From Dioscorea cayenensis subsp. rotundata (lineage: Eukaryota > Streptophyta > Magnoliopsida > Dioscoreales > Dioscoreaceae), in the NCBI RefSeq assembly GCF_009730915.1, contig NC_052479.1:744001-808000 (forward strand): DNA of 64,000 nt. The letters run 5' to 3'. The translations under genes were made by a program, and so were the position numbers. Of this stretch, positions 10,694 to 23,035 are shown piece after piece. The notes below the pieces were generated by a model, which did not search any database, was not told where the DNA came from, and was given only the letters and a program-made list of their open reading frames with translations. Numbering within the stretch: position 1 is the first letter of the stretch; each line of letters opens with the position of its first letter.

Positions 10694-12718
10694 TTCTATT
10701 ATTTGTTTTTCTTTTTCTGTTTGGAGTGTTTTTGTTTCTATTATTTTTCATGTCTTATTCGGGTACACAAAGTTCTTTCCAAGATGTTTGTTCTTTGGAT
10801 CCATCCAAAAAAGTGATGTTTGTTCTTCATCTAGTGTGTCGTCGTCGATGTTTGACAAAGGACTTGTCTGTATTATCCTTCAGCTCAATGAAACTAGGAG
10901 TCTTCAATGCATTCCCATGCTCTCTGTTCAATCTTGGAGTTTTCATTTCTAAATCAAATTCAATAAAAAGAAGACGACGACGTTTCATCGAAGAATAAAT
11001 TGTATTCGATATAAAATGTCAAGTTTTGACAGAAACAAATCTGCAACATGCTTCAAACTGAATGAGCAGAGATAAAACTTGCAGTAAGTTACATCGAACT
11101 GATAAATTCTACAATTTGAATCTTCAGCAACTTCCAATTGATAAATTAATTTACCAGGGCGGAGATTACTTCGCCGGGCCCAAACAGACATGGTTTGAGC
11201 AGCTATAGTTTGAATAGAAATGCCGAAAACGAAACGATTGATAGATCTTTGTCGTGTTGTTTCTGCATGTCACTATATTCAACAAAAATCGACAACAAAT
11301 CCGGTACCCACCATTTCCATCAGGGCCTCTCAGGTTCTTCGATATGAGTTGGCAATTGATGTTTAAGACCCAATCTTCATTTCAAATTGGTTCGATAAAG
11401 GCGATGTCTGCATCATTGAATCTGTGAATAAAGAATGTACCTTGTTATCATAATCAGCAAGAACACACTTCAAATATGCAAACATGGACACAATTAAGTG
11501 GGAAAATACATTTAAATTGCAGCAAATGAAGCTGAGTTTCATTAATATGACCCTACAAAATGTTCGCAAATCTGAACACCAAAGTGGAGTCTAGCTCAAC
11601 ATGATAACATGATTTTAAAACCTGGACCCCGATAAGATTAAGTTGTCTATAAGTGGGTCAGTCAAGCCTGGAGTTTGTGTCTGAAAAAAAACATACCAAA
11701 ACCTACACCTTTTACAGTGATACATTCACTCGCATACGTTCTAATTACCATTACAAAATGACAATTCTTTGGAATGCAGCAAAAACAGGACATATACGAC
11801 AATCAAAGTTATGAAATTCAATTGACATTCTAATGCAGATTTGATTATCGATTCATAGAGCTCTGATAAAAATCTCTTGTTCATCATTTCTTCTCAAAAC
11901 ACTAGAAATGACAGTAACACATCAAAGTAGAACTTAAATACAATCTGATAAACATTTCAGATCATGAGCAAAGGAAATTTACAGGACAATGCAGAACTTT
12001 GTTATCGATATTCAATCACTCACAAAACTAAACATAAAGAAACATACCTCATGGCCGAGCCCAAGCCATTGCAACAATGAGGCCGAGACAATCCAAAATG
12101 AAACTTGGCCCATTGGGTATTGAATGTTTTCCTAAAATCACTTTTTATATACTCCCAAAAAAAATAATAATAATAACACATATCCAAATGCCAAAGAACA
12201 TTGTTAGTATTTCTCACACAACGCTACAGTTTCATCGGCAAAGTCAAGGCTCTCTTGATATTGTCCTTCATAGCACTCATCTTGGCCAGATTTCTGAAAT
12301 GGCTATTCTCAATGTCTTTTTCTGTCACCTAAGATAAATAGTGTACCATAAAGTGTAGAAAACTGCAAAGAAATATGGCACACTGTTTCCAATGTCTTTC
12401 TCAAAAAACATAAACCAATGTATCCATTGTTTTCAGCTACTGATGCACTGAGACCACAAAGGACCTCAATGGCAAAGCTTGGAAAGGAGACAAGAGGAAT
12501 CAAATAAAAGGGCTGCTGAACAATGGAACCCCACAGCCATGCTCAATTATACATGAAGAGTCACATGATGGCCAATGCTTAAAGGCCTTCCAACGTACAA
12601 TGAATCACTGAATTGATTGTTCATCCACTCTTACATGTTTACATCTTTTGATAGAACAGAACAAGCTTGGCTTGAACTATCCATATAAGTTTGATGGGTC
12701 TTTTTGAAGCTCCATGTA
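10694..12718. other. SMR 3' flank, XBAT31 3' UTR and intergenic
   Basis: The left few hundred bases are probably SMR 3' UTR on plus. The right few hundred (about 12300-12718) are probably the 3' UTR of the minus-strand XBAT31-like gene. The short frames here resemble no known protein. Confidence 0.45.
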
Positions 12719-14708
12719 TTAACTCTTGTCTAGTAAATCACTGTTATCAGCCGGTTTATGCCCGATTAGCTTCCCGAATGAGCTTACAGGAGGAGATAAA
12801 CATTTGAAACTGCTACTTCCCTCACAGAAATTCCGAGACCTCCTTGGCCGCCTTAGCTTCGAGGAGGTGTCCTTGTCGAGCTCTTCTGCTGTCTTGGTCT
12901 TTGCCACCTCCAATCTGGCTATTTCGCTTCGGCAGAATGGGCAGACTGGAGCTGAAGAAAGCAAGGTTGCAGTGTTGGGCTTCTTGTAGCAGCAGAGAGC
13001 CAATGTGCAATGCGCACACATTTGGTGGCCGCAATCTTGAACCTCAATTGTGCATGCTTGTTCGAAACAGATGCAGCAAAGCTCGGTGTCACTGGCCTGC
13101 AATAACACATTCCCTCATTGAATAAGACCAACTTATAGACATCAAACTTTTCTTATTCCATTAAAATTAGAATTGTAGACAAATGCAAAGTACCTCAGAA
13201 CCAGTATCATCATCAACTTTGACTTCCGAATGTGGAGGGGATGGAAGGGAAAACATCGTCCCTTTCAAAATCTTCTTCTCCCTCAATAAGTTAGCCTCCA
13301 TCAGAGCCGTCTCTAGAAGAACCTTTGTATCTGGACTGAGGTCACTAATGAATTTCAACGGCTTTGGCCAAACCAGAGGCTCTGCAGATGAAGGATTCAG
13401 TAGAGCTGCACATTCCCCATGCTTACATTTTAATGCAATTACATATGGAATTCTTCTGAAAAACACCAGCCCAAACAATGATTTTGAATCATTAGCAATA
13501 ATAATAACACCATATGGTAAAACACAATACATACGGCAATTCAATAAACACTCATGCTTACCCTGATGAGTCTCTTTGAAGCCGATCAGCTCCCCAAGTA
13601 AGCAATTCCCTCACACAACCTAAGCATCCCCCACGGGCTGCCAAGTGAAGCGGGGTGCTTCCTGCCCATCTGCTATGCAAGGTTTGGAACTCTGTTAATG
13701 AAACAGTAAAACCAACTTCACCGAAACTGAGATAATAAGGAAAAAGCAACAACACCTGTATCCACCCGTCGGTGCACCAACAAGAGCTCCATTATCTAAA
13801 AGTATATGCACACAATTAGGCCGCCTTTGTCTTGCCGCAAGATGCAAAGGTGTCATCCCATTACCATCTCTAACATTCACAAACCGAGCGAATCCCCTAC
13901 AGCATCACAGTTCACACAAAGAACAACAATGATAAACAAAGCCATGCAATCTTTATGTCATTCAGTGAGCTACAGTATCTTGAAACTAGTGATACTAACC
14001 AAGAACCAGCAACAGGAGAATAATGTGCAGCTGAGATGATTGTTTGCAAACAATCCGAATGCCCAAAATAAGCAGCATAATGCAGGCAAGTTCTTCCAAG
14101 CAATGAATCAAACATCAAAATCTAATCAGAACCACAACAAAACCAAATCAATCTTCACATCACATTCCAACAAATTGACAATAAAAAAACAACAACATTC
14201 ATGGGATTTTTGCATACATTGGCACCAGCTTCAAGTAACTTTTGCACACAAGCTATCTTCCCATGCATCGCTGCCAGCATCAATGGAGTCTTATGCCCTC
14301 ACAAACACCACAAAGATCAGAACTTTCCCATCTAAATCAGAAAGAAAACAAAAATCCTCAAATTTCTCTCAATTAATTACCTGCCTATGCCGATTAAGCA
14401 AATCAGGATGAACAGATCGACTTAAAAGCAAAGACAAAACCTAGAAACAAATCAAACAAGGAGAAACACAGCAATCAGAGACCAAACAGGGAAAGATGGC
14501 AGCTTTGAGGAGGGAACGAGCTAACCTCAAGGCGGCCATTGGCGGCAGCGATATGGAGGGCGGAGAGGCGGCCATAGATGGTGGTCTGGTAGAGAATGTC
14601 CGGATAAATCCTCAGAGAAGACTCCACCTTCGCAAGGTGCCCAGCTCGCACGGCCATGAAGAACTCGAGCTCTGTGGGGTTGCGGCTGCAGCTCAGGCCA
14701 TGCCCCAT
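12719..14708 (-). CDS. XBAT31: XBAT31-like ankyrin-repeat RING E3 ubiquitin ligase, eight exons
   Basis: Reconstructed exons (minus): 14526-14708, 14383-14442, 14218-14289, 14000-14121, 13756-13896, 13562-13669, 13194-13455, 12719-13096. They total 1326 nt, giving 441 residues with all phases consistent and no stop. The N-terminus MGHGLSC is followed by ankyrin repeats across exons 1-6 (TPLMLAAMHGKIACVQKLLE, GRTCLHYAAYFGHSDCL, TPLHLAARQRRPNCVHILLD, TPLHLAARGGCLGCVRELL). A C3HC4-type RING spans about residues 323-368 (CCICFEQ, DCGHQMCAHC, CPFCRSEI). The order and sequence match the XB3/XBAT31 family, where Arabidopsis XBAT31 ubiquitinates ELF3 in temperature signalling; that role here is inference from orthology. 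MG-plus-Cys at the N-terminus may allow lipid anchoring. Exon 6 has a NAGNAG acceptor (13670-13674) that could add one residue. Confidence 0.93.
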
Positions 14709-16551
14709 CTTCTCCGTTGATCCGCCGGCGGCTAACTCCGGCGGCTGGGGAGGAGGAGAAGAAGCAGAGCCATGAGTGGGGGTTTAAAAAAGCTTCCTTT
14801 TTTTCTCATAGCTGAGTTCCGGTCACCGCCCAAACTGCCAGAATGATTTTCTCTCTCCAGCCGCCTATTTAGATTATTATTATTAAATTATAAATTATAC
14901 AATAAATATGTACTAAGCCCTCAAATTTATAAAATAATCATACAATTATTTAGAAAAAAACCAATATAACCAAAATCTCATTATTATTTTTATTTTATTT
15001 TTTATATTTTTGACAAATAGGGTGGGCGCCCCTATTTTAAAAAAAATCAGGGATATCTACAGACGTGGAGTAAGTTTAATAAACACATATACTCTCACTT
15101 TGTGTGATCTTTGGTATTTGATTTTGAGTACTCTCTGAAATGAATACTCTACGTAAGGGATCTGGTGTCAATAGGATGCCAAAATTTTTTATTTTACAAA
15201 AAATTTCTTCTAATTTTTTTCATGTTAAAATGAAAAAAATACTTTATAAAGAGGAAAAAAAATATATAGATACTATAAAACATGAAGTCCATTAACAATA
15301 GAAAGTATAAACAATAGATCACACAACAAAGATGGAGTTGAGTCTTTCACTTGATAATCTACCAAGTAGTAAAAACTGACAGCCTAAATCTAAATTCTTT
15401 AAATCCTACTAATATAATTTTTAAATTAATTAATTCAGTGTATTTTTTTCCTCAATTTTGATTAATTTTTTTTAAAAAAATAATGTCATTGTTCCTCATT
15501 TGAATGGGACTATCAGGATAAAAATAAAAGATTTTCACATTCGAATCTCAAAAAAATAAAACGCTGATTTTTAAATAAGTTTTGAGTATTAAAAAAAATT
15601 AAGTACTTTTTCTCAAAATTATTAAAAAAAAAAATAAAGGAAATTGCATTGCATAGATCTCCCTAATTTGTTCACCGATGGTGAGCGGAGCACCAAGGGC
15701 TCTGTTTTTCATTTGGAAGCATCCCTAGATCAGTAAGAGATATTTTTTAGTGGGCCCCATAAAGTGAGTCATGTAAAGTTACAAGTCTTCATGTGTGGGT
15801 CCTATCTCATTTTCTTATTCTCTCTCCTCATAATTTTTGGAATATAAATAAGTCTATATTGTTTTATTAGTTATTGAATTAGTTATTTTTATTGGTCATC
15901 TTTCTCAATAATAATTAGCACTTATAGAAGTAGTCAATGTTGAAAGCTTCATTTTTAATGTTTTAACATATATAATTTCTTCACACAAGTTGATTTTTCT
16001 TGATTTATTTAGTTGATGAAGTTACATATCTTCGTATTAATTTTCTTTTTTTTAGCCAATCAAATTAGTAAAATCTTTCATTTCATGCAATTATATTCTT
16101 TTCTAAGTTTAAGAGCAACAATTCACATATATAAATAGAGACCTTGAAGGCATACGAAATATGAAATAAATGATGCAAATGATCATATGAAGAAGATAAA
16201 TACAAACAAGAGAAGACAAGGTGTGTAATAAAAGAAACAAGGCATGCACAAGAGTCACAAGACTAGTTTAAATTTTTTTTTATTTGATAAATGTGGATTA
16301 GTTGGATGTCAGTGATAACCACACATGAGAAGTTGAGTTCTAAAACACTTGTGTTCTCCCACAAATTGAGATTTGAACCAACCTCTTCAGTTGAATAAAC
16401 TGTTAGTTGTTTAAAAAAATAAACTGTTAGTTGTTTAAAAAAAAATTTACAGAAAAAAATAGAAAAAAAATTAGAAAAATTTAAAAAATATAGAAAAATT
16501 TAACAAGAAGGAACTATAACCCTAAATAATAGATAACATAACAAAACATAT

Positions 16552-16601
<50 letters not shown>

Positions 16602-16623
16602 ATTGAGGTAATTCTTAAGTTTT
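14709..16623. other. XBAT31 promoter side and intergenic
   Basis: The first roughly 100 bases are the likely leader. The rest is AT-rich. A less AT-rich stretch near 15665-15790 (ACCGATGGTGAGCGGAGCAC) looks unlike its surroundings and may be a transposon scrap, but I cannot classify it. A (CA)n(TA)n(TG)n palindromic microsatellite lies at about 16552-16602. Confidence 0.45.
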
Positions 16624-17460
16624 TCACAAATTTACTCCCAGATTTACTCTTCCGAAATTCACTCCTAAATTTACTCCAAGTTGCTCTCCAGTACTTTTTA
16701 CATTAATTTTAAAGCTTGATGTTGAGCTAAGGATTGCTGCCAAAACAAAGCCAGTGGTAGTAGGATCACAACCAACAACAGCAGGGATGCCAAAAGTCAC
16801 TGCAATCTTGGGCACATTTTTCAACTTACCAAACTTCTCCCTCCAATACCTATAATTCCAACTTAATTCTCTCCTCTTCTGATCATGCACCTTGTGATGA
16901 TGTTTGACGTTAGACAACTTAATCTTGTAGTGATGCTTGAGTATAACCATAAGCAACTTAATTCTTATTGTGATGGTTGACAGGATTTATTAGGATAAGC
17001 ATATCCCTTATCTCAATTTTGAAATCACTCCTCCAGCTCTCAATATAACCATCTTCTTGACACAAGAGACATGGAAATGGAATTGCTTGTCCTTATCAGG
17101 ACAGAAAATTGAGGCAGTTTAGCACAACAAGGGTGTAAGTCAAAGCCTTTAATTAATTTATCAGGACAGTGGTAGACAAATTAAGCCATTGATGTCCTCC
17201 CCACAAGCATCACAATATCTATTTGGAAAACATTTTATATATGAGGAAATAGAAGTGGAGACCAGGGAATAAGGAATAGGAGAGGATTTCTTCAAGGTTT
17301 GCACACTCTTTATGGAGGTGCAAGTTACATGCAGTACTAGTGTCATTGCAAATGTAACAAGTGGCAAAAAAATATATCCTAATTCCAAGCAGCCACCACA
17401 TGTGAATGTTTCTCTGCATGTTCTCTAGATAGCTTAAGGTTGTGGCCATGCATGGTGGTT
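16624..17460 (-). pseudogene. Decayed DC1-domain gene, paralog of the two intact copies
   Basis: Pieces of the same protein as the two genes at 21.6 and 27.2 kb can be read in shifting minus frames: CYICNDTSTACNLHLHKECA (17.3 kb), RYCDACGEDINGLIC (17.2 kb), GFDLHPCCAKLP (about 17.13 kb), and KFGKLKNVPKIAVTFGIPAV with a VVGCDPT match to the hydrophobic C-terminus (16.8 kb). The third domain (KVSSKC to CVKD) is largely lost, and stops and frame changes separate the pieces. The first DC1 motif is degraded to ENMQRNIHMWW where the live copies have the YTCDGC motif. It is the most diverged member of a tandem array and cannot make the full protein. Confidence 0.85.
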
Positions 17461-20400
17461 TTGTTCAACATGCATCTCTCCTTAATTTGCTCTAAAATAT
17501 TCTCTAGAGAAACAGAGACAAATAGAATTATAAGCAACTTCAAAATTCAACCTTGTGCATTAAGCCTGTGTAAGACTATTAATTTGATGCAAAACATAAA
17601 TGAATAAATTAATAAATAATAATAAAATAACAGAATTTCAGTGATCATTAATTCCTTTATCCTTTATGATTATATCTTTGTAAAATATGAGAAAATGAAA
17701 TAACTACAAGAGAGACTTTCTTTCTTTTTAGGGGGTGGTGACCCCTATGTGATTGTTCTTTTTGTTCTCCTTGACCACATCTAGTGGTCGGAGTATTTGT
17801 TATCTTTCTTTTTTTAATGCAATGTGGTTCCATTTTTCAATTATATATCAAATATTTATTATCATCTCTAGCCAGTAATTAACATAAAATTAAAGAAATA
17901 CATATATGAAATAAAAACAAAATAATCAACTGAAAACCCTTAGCTAATTATGACTTGTGGTTGTATAAATGTATATCAAAATGTAGCACTAGTAGAATTA
18001 TTATTATTATTATATCTATTAACATAAAATTAGAGAAAGAAAGGACTTGGAGCTAGATATATACATACAAGTAGAAGATCACATGCATGATGATAATATA
18101 TATTACAATGAAATTAATAATTAAAGGAGAATTTTAACTCACATACATACATGAAATTTGCTAATTAAATATTGTTATCATAAAATATTTAGACTTACCT
18201 TCTCGTCTCCAAAAAACGCACACTAAAAAAAAATGACTTATTTAAACTCTATTTCCCTCAATTTAAGGTGAGATGTCAAGACGGGAAGCTAGCTAGTACT
18301 TCATATTTATTTATTTATAATTAGGAAAAATTACTTATAGGGGCATGTAGCTTCTCATAATCTTCTCCATAGTCCCTCTAATAATTTCATATACTTCTTA
18401 ATTTTTTTTTATTTACTTTTTCATCCCTCTCATTAACACAACCTATTAGCTTTGATGAAATCTCTCATTTTCCGAGATTTGAAAATACTAAAAATCTTCG
18501 GCCTTTCGTTTGAAATTTACTTAAAATTACTATTTCAAACCATACAAATTAATTAATCCCCTCAATTAACAATTTATCAAAAGTAAGAATTTTTTTAATT
18601 TTGTGTTAGTGCATGAACATGTATACATTAGCACATATATAACTTAATTAAACCATCCCTTGATAATATAAAGTAGGTTTTTCAATCCTCTCTCTCAACA
18701 TTAGATATGTTTCAACGATAGGTAATATTAATTTCTCCTAGAATGGACATGTAAACTACTCATTAAAAACAAATGCAGGAGGAAATTTCTAATACAAAAC
18801 AAAGGCTCTCTAGAAGTTGGTCCACAAGGTTCAAACAAAAGCTCTATAGAAGTTGGTCCACAAGGTTCAAAGAAAGTGCTCCTCCAATCAAAACACAACA
18901 TCACCACCAATAATTGCAAGTTATTTAATTTCATATATTTATTAGAAATGATCAATTCGTATATATATATATATATATATATAGATTTGGTTGTTGACTA
19001 GCTACTTAAATAATTAATTTGATGACATGGTATTCTAAAGTTTTCATCCCAATTATCCCTTAATTTTTTTTTAATAAAAATAAATAAACTACAATTTTAT
19101 TGAAGAATAAGAGAAAAGACATAACAAACACCGAAAAGAAAAGATAATAAAAAGGGGCTATTTCTTGGCTTTTCTCTACTTGGTTACATGGTTTTTTTTA
19201 TATTCACAAAAAATTGTTTAAAATTTTGAATTTGAAAAATATTAATTTTGCGGTGTTGTGTTTAATGGAGTAAAATAAACATGATGGATGAGTAAATGAA
19301 GTTAGTGAGGCTAATTATGATTTGTCATATTTTTCTCTAAATTTTATAAAGACTTGAAAATTGGAGACTAAAGCCAGTCAATAGAAATCAAGATCAGTGT
19401 TGAAAAGTCTATGGATCTCATGATGATGTTGATGAAGCCAAGTTTTAATTTGTTGTTTTTTGTTTGTACTTAATTAATGAATGGATTAAGCATTAATACT
19501 TCATTAATTCAGACAAACAAGTTAATAGGTTAGAAATTATCATAGGTCAAAATGAAATTAAGGCACATATACATAAATAGCCCAGTAAAAATTGAAACTT
19601 TGTGTGCATAGGGAGCACATTATCCCTATAAATAATGTATTTATATGTATGCATGCTTCACATATATAATAACAAGGTTAAGTTAGTAGGAATGAGAGTA
19701 TAAATAGAAGTTATAAGTTTAATTTAGTTGAATTAATTAATCAATTGAGTGCCAAAATTAACATCCCCAACAAAGCTAATGACAATGAGAAATTTCAACT
19801 TTGCAAAGAATCAAGTGTATTAATTATAGAGAGTGTTTGGTTGAATGAAATCATTTGTAAAACTCTAGTAACTTTTAATTATTATAGATCTTTAGATGGA
19901 TCTAAATTTAATTACAATAACTCTAAATATAATGCACTTGATTGGAAGTATTTTAACAAAATTAATAATTAGGATAGAATAGTAAAATTAATTCACATAC
20001 ATATATACTAATACAAAAATGTATAATTATATATACTGCCTAAAAATTCATATTTTTGTATGTCCTAATAAAAGCCAAAATTGCATAATATAATAATTAT
20101 ATATATATATATGAGAAATTATTATGATCTCATTGAAGAAATAGAGAAAGAAGAAAAAAAAAATAAAAAAATAATACATTAAACATAAAACGTATACATA
20201 CCTTGAATTACTATTTCTTTTTCTTGCTAATGGTGAACCAATTTCGTCTAAATTTCTAGAGTTTTACGTCACATTCATAGATTATGTCAAATATCTTTTA
20301 AAACTAACTTTTCTTCGAAAATATCTCAAAAATACTTTGCAAAAAAAAAAAAAGTCTCCCTTTGAAAAAATAGATTTCTTAATATGTTTTTTCCCTCCGA

Positions 20401-21579
20401 TTTTATAGTACGTCAGTTTGATTTTCAAACACATATTTTCTATATTTTTCGTCCACTCCCAAACATCATTGTGATTGCTTAACTTAGTATTGAAGATTTT
20501 CATAGCTATTTGGCAAGTAGACATAGACCAAACTATGTATAAATTTTTAATTGTATTGATTTTGTTAGTTATTATTTGGAAATTGTACCATCATTTCTTC
20601 CTAAGGTCCACGAAAAACATATTTTGCTTCATAACTAAGGTTTATTTTTCTACTCAAATTAAAGAAAGACCTTGACTAATTAAATGCATAGCACTTTGTA
20701 TAAAACAATAATGCAGTAGGAAATTTCTCGCTTGCAAGATTTCTCATCAATTGTTTATTTTGGAAGGTCAATTATTAATATGTCTCATATATATATATGT
20801 CTCATATATATATATATATATATTCAAGTCCTCTTGGTGGATTACATCATTAATCTGATAAATATTTGATCAAAGAAATTAAAACAAGAACGATCATCAA
20901 ATGAATTAAGTTCATGATAAGATTTATATTTATCTCTCAATTTAAACATGATGGAAATTAAGGAGACTTGCAAATTGGAGTCTTAAGTTAATTAGTCATT
21001 ATCAATCAATTGAAGTGTACTTTCTTGACAAATTCAGAGTGTTGAATTGTTCATGCAACATAGATTGAGCTTAATATTTGTTTGAATTTAGTTAACTAGT
21101 TTTCAAACTTATTATGATTATTTAAAACTAAAGTTGGTCAATATATATATATATATAACAACTAAAGCACAACAAGAAAAGAGATGAGAGGACGACAAAG
21201 ATAATTAATTTGGACCGATCGACAAATATCCATCTTTCCGTCACATGTCTATGACAAAGCCCATGATAACAATCATTAGATCAACTCAACCACATAATAA
21301 ACAACTTAGTTTAATTTATTTGACATTTGTACATATATGAAAATATTTTAATATTTCTCAAAGAAACAAATTAATACAAGAAAGATTTGATAACAGTACT
21401 ATAATAAAAATAAATAAATTACAATTTATTGAAAAAAAAAGAAACAGGTACAGAGAACCAACAAAGAAAATAAAATAAACAAAAACTCTACCAAAGAAAA
21501 GAAAAATAGAAAACACTCAAAGTAAAAATAGAGCTCCATCACCAAGAGTACTATATATTCCAACTAACCAACAAACAAA
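17461..21579. other. Intergenic within the DC1 array
   Basis: AT-rich, no open gene. Holds a 36-bp tandem repeat (18805-18876) and repeated array modules such as CAGTAGGAAATTTC near 20713, also found at 18.77, 25.87 and 26.51 kb. A donor-like ACCTTGAATT at about 20210 resembles the leader exon of the DC1 genes and may be an orphan copy. Confidence 0.45.
18805..18876. repeat. 36-bp tandem repeat, two copies
   Basis: Copies begin GCTCTCTAGAAGTTGGTCCA at 18805 and GCTCTATAGAAGTTGGTCCA at 18841, each ending in a CAAGGTTCAAA stretch. They differ at only a few bases. Confidence 0.8.
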
Positions 21580-22329
21580 TCAATGAGTAATGAGAGAAGT
21601 AACAACACCAACAAGCATGGCAGTGGGATCACCAATCACAACAGCAATAACAAAAGTCAGTGCAATCTTAAGAACCTTCTTCAACATCCCAAACTTACTT
21701 CTTCCACTTCCCTTCCACTTACTCTCCTTGTAAACCTCCAACTTAGGCTTAGGCCAATTAGCATCCACTTTCTCAATTTGCCAACCATCTCTCCAACTCT
21801 CACACACCAAATCCTTCACACAAGAAAGATGGAAGTGGACTTCCTGGTTTTCAGAAACATAAGACCAAGTGTTCTTCACTTCCCCCCAGAGCTTCTTTTC
21901 CTTGCATTTACAACACTTGGAACTCACCTTCTTCTTAAGAACCAGCCTTATTTTCTCTCCTTCATTTATAACCACATCCTCATAATAAGGGAGTTTAGCA
22001 CAACAAGGGTGCAAGTCTAAGTCTTCTTTATCACAGCGGTAGACATAACCATTGATGTCCCTCCCACAAGCATCACAGCGTTTGTTTGGACCACCTTCTT
22101 TGAGGAAACGGAAGTGAAGCTTAGGGAAGAAAGGGTGAGAGATGATCTCTACAGGGTTTGCACACTGTTTATGAAGGTGGAAGTTGCATGCAGTGTTAGT
22201 GCATGTGTAGCAAGTGCCAAACCCTACTTCCTTGCAACCATCACAAGTATATAGTCTGTCAATTTTCTCTTCCTTTAATGTGTAGCCTGGGTGGCTTGGA
22301 TGATGGTCTATCATGTCTTCAATAATCAT
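21580..22329 (-). CDS. DC1 (cysteine/histidine-rich C1) domain protein, 249 aa, copy 1
   Basis: Plant DC1-domain protein, similar in type to the VACUOLELESS GAMETOPHYTES-like group; family members bind zinc and perhaps lipid or protein partners, and no molecular function is established for this one. Three C1-like modules: HPSHPGYTL with CDGCKEVGFGTCYTC and HLHKQC (about residues 10-60); HPFFP, CDACGRDINGYVYRC and LHPCCAKLP (about 65-115); SSKCCKCKEKK to HFHLSCVKDLVC (about 135-180). A basic stretch (KWKGSGRSKFG) precedes a hydrophobic C-terminus (VLKIALTFVIAVVIGDP), a possible tail anchor. The coding part is one exon. A splice acceptor (TATCAG) directly abuts the ATG, and the leader exon lies at 22982 and beyond, so a 652-bp intron sits immediately before the start codon. 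Confidence 0.88.
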   Translation of the reverse strand: MIIEDMIDHHPSHPGYTLKEEKIDRLYTCDGCKEVGFGTCYTCTNTACNFHLHKQCANPVEIISHPFFPKLHFRFLKEGGPNKRCDACGRDINGYVYRCDKEDLDLHPCCAKLPYYEDVVINEGEKIRLVLKKKVSSKCCKCKEKKLWGEVKNTWSYVSENQEVHFHLSCVKDLVCESWRDGWQIEKVDANWPKPKLEVYKESKWKGSGRSKFGMLKKVLKIALTFVIAVVIGDPTAMLVGVVTSLITH

Positions 22330-22349
22330 CTGATAAAAACGATAACCAT

Positions 22350-22740
22350 AAATACTAAAGTTTATAAGAAGAAGAGATCAACTGATGAAATTAGAAAGAT
22401 ATAAAAACAAAAAAAAGTATATTGTTTGATGAATCATTAATTAGATTTATATGTATGTCTAATACCTTGATATGAAAAAATAAAATAAAATAAACGGTGT
22501 AAATACTAAAGTTTAAAAGAAGAAGAGATCGACTGATGAAATTAGAAAGAGAGAAAAAAAAGGGTATATTATTTGATGAATCATTAGATTTATATGTATG
22601 TTTACACTCTTTAATATGATAAAGCGGTGTAAATACTAAAGAGTTTATAAGGAAGGAAGAGAGATCGACTGGTGGGAAATTTGAAAAGATCATATATATC
22701 TAACTATATATATATATTGTTTGATGAATTATAATTCTAA
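22350..22740. repeat. Three degenerate tandem repeats in the DC1 leader intron
   Basis: Units of roughly 110-150 bp start at about 22350, 22501 and 22631, each opening AAATACTAAAG, then a GAAGAGATCRACTG-type stretch, then TTTGATGAATCATTA (ATTAT in the third). They account for most of the extra length of this intron compared with the 145-bp intron of the paralog. Confidence 0.8.
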
Positions 22741-22981
22741 TTAATATGTAGGGGGACCTTATTTAGTTAAGGAGAGAAATTTGATAAAAGAAGAATAAAG
22801 TACATGATAAGGAAATGAGTAGTTACTTTGAATATTTGCTTCTATCTCTTATCTTTAAGAAATAAATGAATATACCTTAATCCTTGAAAAAATAAAGCTA
22901 GACTATGATAATATTAGAAGGAAATAATAGGCTAAAAATAGAACTATATAATTATTGCATGAATTTGATAAGATAGCATAC

Positions 22982-23035
22982 CTTTAATTGCCTCTCTTCG
23001 AAGTACTCCACACAAGAAAGAAAGAAAACTAATTA
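22982..23035 (-). other. Probable 5' UTR exon of DC1 copy 1
   Basis: Minus-strand sequence resembling the leader of the second paralog, with the shared ACACAAGA/CTCCACACAAG stretch (seen on plus) and ending CAATTAAAG|GTATGC at the donor (22980-22981). A TATA-rich run lies just upstream near 23057-23070. The 5' limit is estimated. Confidence 0.55.
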
